Assembly: GCA_964351655.1 (NCBI GenBank)
Contig: CAYGPD010000012.1
Span: 1-64,000, forward strand
Direction of reading: 5' to 3'
DNA length: 64,000 nt
Source of the DNA: Hirschia sp964351655
GTDB lineage: Bacteria; Pseudomonadota; Alphaproteobacteria; Caulobacterales; Hyphomonadaceae
Part shown: positions 44,408-52,106 of the stretch, piece by piece
Numbering within the stretch: the first letter of the stretch is position 1
Layout: every line of letters begins with the position of its first letter
The notes under the pieces: model-generated
Seen by the model: only the letters and a program-made list of their open reading frames with translations
What the model was told of the DNA's origin: nothing
The model's database searches: none
Translations under genes and position numbers: made by a program

Positions 44408-45124
44408 TTAGAAGCGGCGGTCGTTCAAATCGTAGAAGAATGAGAAGTCCAAAGGCAAAGCGTTCAGGATATATTGTTGTATAAACTGATTTTCGTTTGC
44501 AATTCGGCTTCGGGATACAAAGATAACATCAAATCGCTTAAGCGGACCGACATCAAATTTACGCGGATCTTTGAGGCCATTTTTGACATCGACGACACGC
44601 GTCATAACTTGGCCATTGCGACCACGTCTCATGATGATGACTTGTTCGGGTTTGGAGGTGTCTAACCAGCCTCCTGCCATAAGAATGGCTTGAAGCGAGT
44701 CAATTTGACCAGGCAATGGATATACGCCGGGATTGCCAACTTCGCCGCCAACAAAGATTTGTTGCGATGCAAATTCAGTCGGTGTCACTGTGAGTGAGGG
44801 GTCCACCAACTCTCGCCCATAAACACTTTCTAGAATCTGCTGTAATTCATAGGCTGAGAGGTCTGCTACAACGACAGGGTCCATGAGGGGAAGACTAATT
44901 CTTCCATCAGGTGCAATGGTGACTTCTCGATCGAGTTCAGGTGCGTGTTGAAATGAAATTGAAAGCTTGTCACCCGGATAAAAACGATATGCAGCATCAT
45001 CCTGCGTCCACTTTGCAAAAGGGATCGGTTGGAATGCAGGCACATTTGGGCCTGGTTGCGGCGTTGAACAGCTTGCAGCAGCAAGTAAAGCCAACGTTAA
45101 AAGGGATGCTTTGTTTTTTATCAT
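44408..45124 (-). CDS. hfsD: Polysaccharide export lipoprotein, HfsD-like (Wza family)
   Basis: A 238-residue outer-membrane polysaccharide export protein. Signal peptide and lipobox (A-A-S-C near residue 19) are followed by a Poly-export domain (YRFYPGDKLSISFQHAPELDREVTI, with DGRISLPL) and an SLBB domain (IFVGGEVGNPGVYPLPG). It is shorter than E. coli Wza, which fits the Caulobacter HfsD/GumB class. It would form the outer-membrane exit channel for the polysaccharide. It is divergent from the Wzz-like gene across 92 bases, so the two promoters are back to back. The hfsD name rests on family plus locus context. Confidence 0.88.
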   Translation of the reverse strand: MIKNKASLLTLALLAAASCSTPQPGPNVPAFQPIPFAKWTQDDAAYRFYPGDKLSISFQHAPELDREVTIAPDGRISLPLMDPVVVADLSAYELQQILESVYGRELVDPSLTVTPTEFASQQIFVGGEVGNPGVYPLPGQIDSLQAILMAGGWLDTSKPEQVIIMRRGRNGQVMTRVVDVKNGLKDPRKFDVGPLKRFDVIFVSRSRIANENQFIQQYILNALPLDFSFFYDLNDRRF

Positions 45125-45216
45125 AGTGCTTTCTTATTGCATCCATTTTGGATAACAGAATATTAAGGCAATTCAAGCGACAACAGGCTATGTTCTTTGG
45201 AAAGCAGAAATAAAAT
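45125..45216. promoter_or_regulatory. Divergent promoter region hfsD/hfsA
   Basis: Only 92 bases separate the two divergent export genes, so both promoters must lie here or extend into coding sequence. Co-regulation is implied by the spacing. No specific regulator site was recognised. Confidence 0.5.
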
Positions 45217-46704
45217 ATGACGCAAGACAATTCTAATACGCCTACAATTGATCGTCGCGGACAACGTGGCGTAAATTTGCGTGTGCGTCCTCGCTTTGGA
45301 ATAGGCGATATTGTCTTGCAACTATGGCGTTCGCTTTGGCTTATGATTTTGGTTTTTATACCAATCGTGATTTTGGGCGTCTTATTGGCGATGTCTATGT
45401 CCAAGAAATATACGGCATATGGAACGGCTCAGGTTTCACTCGACAACCAGTATGTTTATGACCCGTTGGTAGGTGATGCAGGTCGAGGTGTGTCCTTGGA
45501 GATTGATGCTATTCTTCGGGCAGAAGTTGAGAAAGCAAACTCTCCTGTTTTAGCGCGTCGGGTACTCGAAAAATTGAGTATCGAACGGGTTTATCCCAAA
45601 ATAGCTGAAGAGATGGCGAAAACGCGTGATTCTAAAAAGTTAGAAGATCTCAAAGATGCCGCATATGAGACTTTCGCTGCGGATGCGGCTGCAGGAAATG
45701 CACCTAAATCTCCATTGTTGACGTTTTCTTTTACGCACCAAGTGCCGGAGATATCAGCTTTAGTGGTGAATGAATTTCTAGAGCAATTTCAAGATTATAG
45801 AGAAGATAGACGCAGCCAAAATGATGTGGATGCTGTGGCTGGGCAGCGTCGCCGAGTTGGAGCCTCATTGGCGACTGCCGAGCAGACATTACGTGATTTT
45901 CTTGTAAAGCATGACATTGGAGAATTTGAGACTGATCGTGAATCTATTGCGAAACTGCTATCTGACTTACGTGATGAATTATTGCGAGTAGAAGCGGCAG
46001 GCAAAGAAGCCGAAGGGCGCCTTTCAGGGTTACGCGCAGTAAGTGGTTCGACTCCTGAAACTATTGATATTCATGTGGACAATGACGCAAAACAACGCTT
46101 GCTAGATTTGCAGTTGGAGCGAGAACAGCTTCTCTTGAGGTATTTGCCTGATAGCCGCGCGGTACAAGAGATTGATGCCCGTATAAATGGCATGAAAAGC
46201 TTGTTGCAGAGCGGTGATGGTGGTGTGCGTAGAAGCGGGCCAAATCCAGCGCACCAAGAACTTGTTTCCAATATAAATATTGCCCAATCTGAAGTGGAAG
46301 CATCGCGTTCAAGGGCAGCTGAGTTGCGCCGGCAAATGAACGAAGTAGCCGCCCGTCAGCGTAAACTCATTTCAGTGCAGCCTGAATATAAAAAATTGCT
46401 ACGCGAGCGCGACATTCTTGAAACTGCAATGTATGAATTATCGACAAAAGAGCAGGCAAAGAAAACAGAAGCCGAAATATCTCAAAATTCAAATAGTAAT
46501 ATTACGATTGTTGATTTTGCGCTTGTGCCGACAAAAGGGACAAGCATGAAAATTCCTGTTGCATTTGCCTCTGTTTTGTTTGGCGGGTTTACAGCACTGA
46601 TCGCTGGCCTACTCGCTGCATTTAGTCGCAAAGGGTTGTCTACACGCAGGTCTACTGAGAAAACGATTGGATTACCTGTCATTGGTGTGACATCTAAACA
46701 GTAA
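45217..46704 (+). CDS. hfsA: Chain-length determinant/co-polymerase, HfsA-like (Wzz/GumC family)
   Basis: A 495-residue inner-membrane polysaccharide co-polymerase. Transmembrane helices lie at about residues 36-62 and 458-482, bracketing a large periplasmic coiled-coil domain (about 100-420, e.g. AEQTLRDFLVKHDIGEF and ELRRQMNEVAARQRK). The conserved segment before TM2 (VDFALVPTKGTSMKIP) is typical of Wzz/GumC. It has no fused tyrosine-kinase domain; that part is the separate HfsB-like protein encoded 144 bases downstream. It would control chain length and connect to HfsD, as HfsA does in Caulobacter. Confidence 0.88.
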   Translation: MTQDNSNTPTIDRRGQRGVNLRVRPRFGIGDIVLQLWRSLWLMILVFIPIVILGVLLAMSMSKKYTAYGTAQVSLDNQYVYDPLVGDAGRGVSLEIDAILRAEVEKANSPVLARRVLEKLSIERVYPKIAEEMAKTRDSKKLEDLKDAAYETFAADAAAGNAPKSPLLTFSFTHQVPEISALVVNEFLEQFQDYREDRRSQNDVDAVAGQRRRVGASLATAEQTLRDFLVKHDIGEFETDRESIAKLLSDLRDELLRVEAAGKEAEGRLSGLRAVSGSTPETIDIHVDNDAKQRLLDLQLEREQLLLRYLPDSRAVQEIDARINGMKSLLQSGDGGVRRSGPNPAHQELVSNINIAQSEVEASRSRAAELRRQMNEVAARQRKLISVQPEYKKLLRERDILETAMYELSTKEQAKKTEAEISQNSNSNITIVDFALVPTKGTSMKIPVAFASVLFGGFTALIAGLLAAFSRKGLSTRRSTEKTIGLPVIGVTSKQ

Positions 46705-46848
46705 GCAGGTTTGATATCGCGCTAATATGAAAGCTTGGAACTAAGCCGCATTTATCGGACTGGTTTGTGATTCAATTAACGTAGTTAGCATATCTTTACT
46801 ATAAAAGTGCTCGAATAGAGTATGAGTGGGACGTATTGAGCTGAGACT

Positions 46849-47559
46849 ATGATAGATTTACGCAAGGACCTGACAGAAACATGGCGAGTTGCCACAAAAG
46901 CGCCTAGCAAGTCGGGTGGACGCACGATTATGTTCATGTCTGCGATGGCAGGTGAAGGCACGTCAAGTGTCGCGGCGTCTTTTGCAATGCTGGCAGCTCA
47001 ACGTGCACGTAAAGGTGTGTGGCTTGTTGATCTTAATTTGATGAATGGCACTTTGTTTAAAGCTTTTGATCAAGGCGGTGCTTTTTCAAATTCATTTGGT
47101 CGCGCTGGTCCTGCTCACAATGCAGAGCTTGATAACACTTCTTTCTTTTCAATTTCTCCTCCTCCGCCACCTCCACCTCCGGGACAAAAAGGACGTTCAG
47201 GAATGTTTGTCGTGCATCGGGTTGGTGACACAAAATTGCTTGTATCTCGATTTCGTAAGGAGAGGTTGGAAACGGGCCAGCGTGTGCGTGTAAAAACGGG
47301 TGCTGACTATTGGAAAGCTGTACGGGAAATTGCTGACTGGGTGATTGTGGATGCGCCGCCATTGGCTTCGTCATCTGCTGGTTTGGCTGTGTGCTCACAA
47401 ATGGATGCAACAGCCCTTGTTGTACGTGCGGATAAAACGCCAGCCACGCAAGTGTCTAAACTAGGACAAGAAATTGAAGGGCATGGCGGAACGTGTATGG
47501 GTATTGTGCTGAATGCAACACGCGCGGACGCACGATTGGCTGACGAGCTTTCAGGTTAA
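46849..47559 (+). CDS. hfsB: HfsB-like BY-kinase-type P-loop protein with degenerate Walker A
   Basis: A 236-residue protein resembling CpsD/CapB-type tyrosine autokinases that partner Wzz proteins. The Walker A position reads MSAMAGEGTSSVAAS (residues about 30-43): Thr38 replaces the Lys of the usual GEGKS/T. Walker A' (VWLVDLNLMNG) keeps the Asp but lacks the usual following Arg, and the distal box DWVIVDAPPL is intact. Eight consecutive prolines occur at 104-111 in a poorly conserved middle section. There is no C-terminal Tyr cluster. It probably does not hydrolyse ATP and may act structurally with HfsA. The name is based on position and size similar to Caulobacter HfsB. Confidence 0.75.
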   Translation: MIDLRKDLTETWRVATKAPSKSGGRTIMFMSAMAGEGTSSVAASFAMLAAQRARKGVWLVDLNLMNGTLFKAFDQGGAFSNSFGRAGPAHNAELDNTSFFSISPPPPPPPPGQKGRSGMFVVHRVGDTKLLVSRFRKERLETGQRVRVKTGADYWKAVREIADWVIVDAPPLASSSAGLAVCSQMDATALVVRADKTPATQVSKLGQEIEGHGGTCMGIVLNATRADARLADELSG

Positions 47560-47596
47560 ATCTAAGTAGAAAATAGAGCTATATGCCCACTTCTAT

Positions 47597-48586
47597 TCAA
47601 GCGGGCTGCTGCTTTTGCTTCTTTTTCTTGTCTGGAACATCGCCATAAAATTGGAGAATGAAGGGAGGGAACCACAAAACTTTCCCCAGTCCTCTGATCG
47701 CTTTATCCAGCATGAAGGCGCGGCGTGGATGCCGAATAATGAACATTGCAAGTGCTGTCGTTCCAAACACAGCAAATTGACCTGCACCTATAATCATCCA
47801 AAAAATCAAGCCAAGAATATCCAGGCGTTCATTGTTGCGCCAGCAATTGGTAGATGGGCCTTGCCCATAAGCGAATCCGCGCCTCAATGTGTAGCCAAGA
47901 TGAGCGCGTTTTGAAGGTACGTTTTCATCAACCACAGCGTCATGCGCCCATGCAAAGGTCTGTCCCGCTTGAGAGACGCGTGCGAAAAGATAATCGTCTT
48001 CGCCTCCTGTTTCATTTGCAATTTTATTGAAGAATGACTCACCTTCAGGGAGGCATGGTTGAATTTTATCTAGATCCAACAGTGCATTCCCGCACCCAAA
48101 TGGGATTTCAATTAGCGTGTTTTTGTCTGGGCCGCGTCTAGAGAAAAACTCTTCAAGATATGCCGTGTGCGCTTTGGGAGCTTCTGGAGGAAGGACCGTC
48201 TCAACAGGTCCAAAAACGACAGCAGGGTTTAGCGATTTATAGGCCGCGAGTAAGCCATCTAGCCATCCGTTGCGAGCCGTTTCATCATCGTCAATAAATG
48301 CAATGAGGCGGCTTTCTGCTTTTGCTAGACCAGCATTTCTGGCGTTGGCTACACCTGGGTTTGGCTCACTTACATAGCTTATTGGGATAGGGCTATCTTG
48401 CTGTAATTCCAGTGCTGTCTGCTGCGCACCTGCTTCGGGTGAGTTGTCCACTATCACGATTTCTGCATTGGAAAGCGAGGAATCTGACATTGCGAGTACG
48501 CTCATGACGGCATCATGTAGACCATGGTTACGTCGGAATGTTGGGATAACGATGCTGACATTTATTTGCGGGCGAGAATGGGTCAT
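47597..48586 (-). CDS. hfsG: Family 2 glycosyltransferase, HfsG-like
   Basis: A 329-residue GT2 enzyme (GT-A fold). SIVIPTFRRNHGLHDAV begins the nucleotide-binding domain, with EIVIVDNSPE, GVANARNAGLAKA and LIAFIDDDETA (the DxD-like metal site). A hydrophobic helix pair near the C-terminus (IFWMIIGAGQFAVFGTTALAMFII) suggests membrane association. Its start overlaps the hfsH stop by 4 bases (ATGA), giving translational coupling. In Caulobacter hfsG and hfsH are likewise neighbours; HfsG extends the repeat unit and HfsH deacetylates GlcNAc. The name is inferred from this pairing. Confidence 0.82.
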   Translation of the reverse strand: MTHSRPQINVSIVIPTFRRNHGLHDAVMSVLAMSDSSLSNAEIVIVDNSPEAGAQQTALELQQDSPIPISYVSEPNPGVANARNAGLAKAESRLIAFIDDDETARNGWLDGLLAAYKSLNPAVVFGPVETVLPPEAPKAHTAYLEEFFSRRGPDKNTLIEIPFGCGNALLDLDKIQPCLPEGESFFNKIANETGGEDDYLFARVSQAGQTFAWAHDAVVDENVPSKRAHLGYTLRRGFAYGQGPSTNCWRNNERLDILGLIFWMIIGAGQFAVFGTTALAMFIIRHPRRAFMLDKAIRGLGKVLWFPPFILQFYGDVPDKKKKQKQQPA

Positions 48587-49374
48587 AAAATCACTCCGCT
48601 TGATTTTGCAGCAGGGGTCGTTGGCAAAAGGTTTGCCCCTAGATCAATTGAGCGTTTGCACAAATCTTCGAGAATTGCTGAAGTCGTACCGTAGTCTGTT
48701 GGAGAAGGGGAAACGTCATGCGTAAAGATGATAACCCATCCGCCAGTTTTTCCAGCTGACTCTATTGCATGTTGGGCGCGCTGTGTCGTGGACGGATCGC
48801 CGTTGAGTTCAAAGCAGCGGAGTTGAGCACGGTCTACTTTGCCAACATTGATTCCCGGAAGTATACCGCGGCAAATATCAAACTTTTCAATGACCTGTTT
48901 TTTAGTGTTGAATTGAGTTTCGCCAAATGGGTAGGCGAGACTTGTAGGTGCTTTTTTTAGACCAGATTCTGCGAGTGCATTGAGGTTGTTTTCGATGTCG
49001 CTCAAGACAGTAGTTTTGTTGGCAAGTGCACAATCAAGGTGAGTATGAGTGTGCGCTCCGATTTCATGACCTCGTTTCTCAAGGTCAAGCATAGTCTCGA
49101 TGTTAAACATCTCACCATACGGACCATATGTATCAATCATACTTGTGCATGCGTAGAAAGCAGCGCGTCCACCATGTTTTTCAACAATATCAGCGCCGTT
49201 TACGGCTGACATAGGAAAATCGTCGAATGTGAAAGACACATTGAAAGTCTTATCGCTTGCAATTGCGGGTGCTGCAAAACGCCATTGGGTTAGGCGGCGC
49301 TGAATTTTGGCAGGTAAGGTGCGAGAAGGGTTGTGAGTCCAATCAATGTTGGGCGAATAATTAGCGTTTGTCAT
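48583..49374 (-). CDS. hfsH: Polysaccharide deacetylase, HfsH-like
   Basis: A 263-residue NodB-family (CE4) deacetylase. Motif 1 FTFDDFPMS supplies the catalytic/metal aspartates, motif 2 HTHTHLD the two metal His (HxxxH), and motif 3 LAYPFGE the usual Arg/Pro-Gly loop in modified form; FTHDVSP carries the late His. No signal peptide is visible, so action in the cytoplasm before export is likely, as proposed for HfsH, whose deacetylation of holdfast N-acetylglucosamine is needed for cohesion and adhesion. It overlaps hfsG by 4 bases and the upstream GT2 gene by 14 bases. Confidence 0.87.
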   Translation of the reverse strand: MTNANYSPNIDWTHNPSRTLPAKIQRRLTQWRFAAPAIASDKTFNVSFTFDDFPMSAVNGADIVEKHGGRAAFYACTSMIDTYGPYGEMFNIETMLDLEKRGHEIGAHTHTHLDCALANKTTVLSDIENNLNALAESGLKKAPTSLAYPFGETQFNTKKQVIEKFDICRGILPGINVGKVDRAQLRCFELNGDPSTTQRAQHAIESAGKTGGWVIIFTHDVSPSPTDYGTTSAILEDLCKRSIDLGANLLPTTPAAKSSGVIL

Positions 49375-50362
49375 TGAGTGCCTCAGCGTAGATTATTGCG
49401 CGCCACAATTTAAGTGCATTGCCGCGCACCTTTATCGGTAACGGTAAAAAGTTTGCCGTCATCAGCGTTGCCGTAAAAGCTTTTGCAAGAGGCTTAAAAG
49501 GAAGGCGTTTGAGCTTGTTTGCGGCGATGTAGAGATTTGTTGATTTGAGGGCGTCAGGGTGCTTGTCTACGGCTTTCCTAAAGTTGGGCCCGGAGCCGCC
49601 ATATTTGCGCATGAGGTCCTCAATCTGGTCCAATCCAAGATGTGTGGCTGTATTGTCTAGATGGATTACCGGAAATGTTGTTGCGACGCGAAGTCCCCAA
49701 TCTACATCTTCCCAGCCCCAACCAGAGAATGTCTCATCGAAAGGAATGTGCTCAAATATAGATGCGTGTACCATGACATTACTCGTGAAGACGTATCGAC
49801 CGGGTTCTGTATTACGGACTTTTGCGGGAACACACTCTGATTGAGCTGCTTGCCAGCGGTGCAAAGCAAACTCCGTCGCATTTGAGGCTTGTTCTAGAGA
49901 GAAACCACCGACGACGAGTTTCGGCGTTGCGGATTTGTCTATTTCAAAAATATAGTTGGAGATGAAGTTCGGGCTGTCGGGCAACATGTCAGCATCTAGC
50001 AATAATACCCATTCAGACCGTGCATAATGCAATAATCGATTTCTTGCACCGGAGCGACCGACGTTTTTAGAAGAAGAAACAATTCGAATTGGATAAGTCA
50101 GTTCTGCTGCACATGAAGATAGTTTCTCAATCAAAACATCGTTGCCACCGCCATCGTCATAGACAATTAACTCGACATCTACGGCTGAGTAACACTTTTC
50201 GAGAGCTAATAAGAGAGGCTCGGGATCATCCTTATAGCTAGGAACAAGGATAGATAATTTTTGCTGGGTATGTGTATGCCATATAGGATTATCGACGATT
50301 ATTTCACGGCCATTATCTAAGTCTGCTGAGGAAGCAGCGAGCGTATGTGTAGGTGTATTCAT
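49361..50362 (-). CDS. Family 2 glycosyltransferase of the holdfast-type locus
   Basis: A protein of about 333 residues with a GT2 domain beginning KLSILVPSYKDDPEPLL. Other marks are LIVYDDGGGND, NVGRSGARNRLL and LLLDADMLPD (DxD), followed by FSGWGWEDVDWGLRVA, the ED(V/M)D-W segment of polymerising or processive-type GT2 enzymes. It could correspond to the HfsL/HfsJ-type second transferase known from Caulobacterales, but that is not provable here. The ATG at 50362 lies 13 bases after the hfsE stop; an in-frame GTG at 50398 would overlap hfsE by 23 bases. Its end overlaps hfsH by 14 bases, so the genes form one operon. Confidence 0.85.
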   Translation of the reverse strand: MNTPTHTLAASSADLDNGREIIVDNPIWHTHTQQKLSILVPSYKDDPEPLLLALEKCYSAVDVELIVYDDGGGNDVLIEKLSSCAAELTYPIRIVSSSKNVGRSGARNRLLHYARSEWVLLLDADMLPDSPNFISNYIFEIDKSATPKLVVGGFSLEQASNATEFALHRWQAAQSECVPAKVRNTEPGRYVFTSNVMVHASIFEHIPFDETFSGWGWEDVDWGLRVATTFPVIHLDNTATHLGLDQIEDLMRKYGGSGPNFRKAVDKHPDALKSTNLYIAANKLKRLPFKPLAKAFTATLMTANFLPLPIKVRGNALKLWRAIIYAEALNDKR

Positions 50363-50375
50363 TGTACGGCTGAGC

Positions 50376-51905
50376 CTATCGCATGGTCTTGCTGTCACCC
50401 AGCAAGCAAGGCGCTGTCATTAGGATGACGTATACATCAAACCAGAATGAAGCCTTTTCCATGTATTCCATATCTAATCGTACACGCTCTTTTACAAGTT
50501 CAGCGGTGTGAACGGGGCCGCGGGATCCATTAATCTGTGCCCAACCTGTAAGACCGGGTTTCATGCGGTGTCTATGAGCATATTCAGCGACAATGTTGTG
50601 AACTTCGACTTCTTCAGTCGTCATGCCTACAGCGTGGGGACGCGGGCCGACGAGGGACATGTCACCTGTTAGAATGTTTATCAATTGAGGGAGTTCATCT
50701 AGGCTGGTGCGACGCAGGAAGTTACCTATTCGCGTGACTCTGCTGTCGTTGCTGACGGTTTGGATCACTTTTATGCCTTCTTCAGCAGCAGCATCCGGCC
50801 GCATTGTACGGAACTTCCATACGCGAATTATCTGATTATTAAAGCCATGGCGTTTTTGTCTGAAGAAAATTGGGCCAGCGCTATCAAGCTTAATGAGAGC
50901 GGCAATAATCAACATAAATGGAAAGAAAAGGGCAAGCATACTGAATGCGCCCACTATATCGAGGCAACGTTTTACCGCCGCTCGGCGAGCATCTTTAGGC
51001 GCACCAGAAACATAAGCTGCAGGCATATCAATAATATCTGCGAGGGATGTTTTTTCGGGACTGAAACCATCTAGATCAAGAACGAGAATGACCTCTTGAG
51101 GCAATTGACGTAAGCGATCGATCAATGTCCGCACGCGATCTTGAGCCGTTGAAGTTACTGTTAGAATGATACGGTCTACTTCTGGCAGACGATCCCATTT
51201 TAACAGATCATCTATTTTTCCGATGACGGGAACGTTGGCTATGGTGCTGGGTGTGCGATCAAGGCGATCTTCGAAAACACCTAGAATATTCATTTCGCGC
51301 TTATCTTGATTGCGTTCAATCAGGTCATAAGCGGTGGGTGTGGCACCAATGACTACAACATTATCTGCTAAGGCACCCGAACGTGTGAGTGACCTTATCA
51401 TGGCCATATAGTGAGCGTGAAGACCAACATAGGCAAGCAACACTAAGGCGCATATTTCAAGTAAATCCGTTAGGCTGCCACCAAAATTGAAAATCTGACT
51501 TAATGCTAATATCGCACTTAACCCTAAACCGGCACCCAATATAACGCGGACGATGTGCATGATAGGGTGTTCGTTAAAGGTGAATCTATAAGCGCCAGCT
51601 ATTCGCATGCCTAGGAAAGCAATTATAGGTGATGATATATAGGGTAGAGATGTTCTAAGGCTTTGATTTAATAGGTCTAAACTTAATAACTGGTTCGCGA
51701 AAATAATAATGGCGAGACCGAAAGCTAAGTCAAAACTACGTAAAATAAATCGAAGTCCTGAACGATCTATCGGAAATCTTTTTGCGGGCCTAAGATTTGA
51801 GTTTTGGGAGGAATTTGCCTCGGATTTGCGATACTGGCGTAGTTTCGCAACGTGATATGTGTCACGTTTTGTACTTTTGTCAGGATCCGTAGTATCGAGG
51901 CTCAT
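50376..51905 (-). CDS. hfsE: Polyprenyl glycosylphosphotransferase, HfsE-like
   Basis: A 509-residue initiating sugar-phosphate transferase. Four to five N-terminal transmembrane helices precede a CoA-binding-like region (DNVVVIGATPTAYDLIERN) and the bacterial sugar-transferase domain (about residues 315-509). Active-site blocks of that domain are FFRQKRHGFNNQIIRVWKFRTM, FLRRTSLDELPQLINIL, GDMSLVGPRPHAVGM and KPGLTGWAQINGSRG. It transfers the first sugar-1-phosphate to undecaprenyl phosphate, starting the holdfast-type repeat unit. First gene of the hfsE - GT2 - hfsH - hfsG minus-strand operon. Confidence 0.92.
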   Translation of the reverse strand: MSLDTTDPDKSTKRDTYHVAKLRQYRKSEANSSQNSNLRPAKRFPIDRSGLRFILRSFDLAFGLAIIIFANQLLSLDLLNQSLRTSLPYISSPIIAFLGMRIAGAYRFTFNEHPIMHIVRVILGAGLGLSAILALSQIFNFGGSLTDLLEICALVLLAYVGLHAHYMAMIRSLTRSGALADNVVVIGATPTAYDLIERNQDKREMNILGVFEDRLDRTPSTIANVPVIGKIDDLLKWDRLPEVDRIILTVTSTAQDRVRTLIDRLRQLPQEVILVLDLDGFSPEKTSLADIIDMPAAYVSGAPKDARRAAVKRCLDIVGAFSMLALFFPFMLIIAALIKLDSAGPIFFRQKRHGFNNQIIRVWKFRTMRPDAAAEEGIKVIQTVSNDSRVTRIGNFLRRTSLDELPQLINILTGDMSLVGPRPHAVGMTTEEVEVHNIVAEYAHRHRMKPGLTGWAQINGSRGPVHTAELVKERVRLDMEYMEKASFWFDVYVILMTAPCLLGDSKTMR

Positions 51906-52106
51906 GCCTGCCTTTTCCCCAATAACGCGTCACAAGTCTAACTATGTGAAAACATAATCTTCGTTGCGCTATAGCAAGTTAACGAGGTATTTCCAACCTC
52001 AGTTATGCTGCAATTGCAGTTGCTATTCTATATCTGAACTTGCTTAAATATTGCTTGAATAAAAGCGAAACAATCAATCGAATATTCTTAAACTTGATGA
52101 GTAAAC

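Noticed and set aside
47160..47185. Octaproline codon run read as a possible frameshift or sequencing artefact
   Set aside because: The run uses mixed Pro codons (CCT, CCG, CCA), not a homopolymer, and the frame is consistent on both sides, so it is probably genuine.
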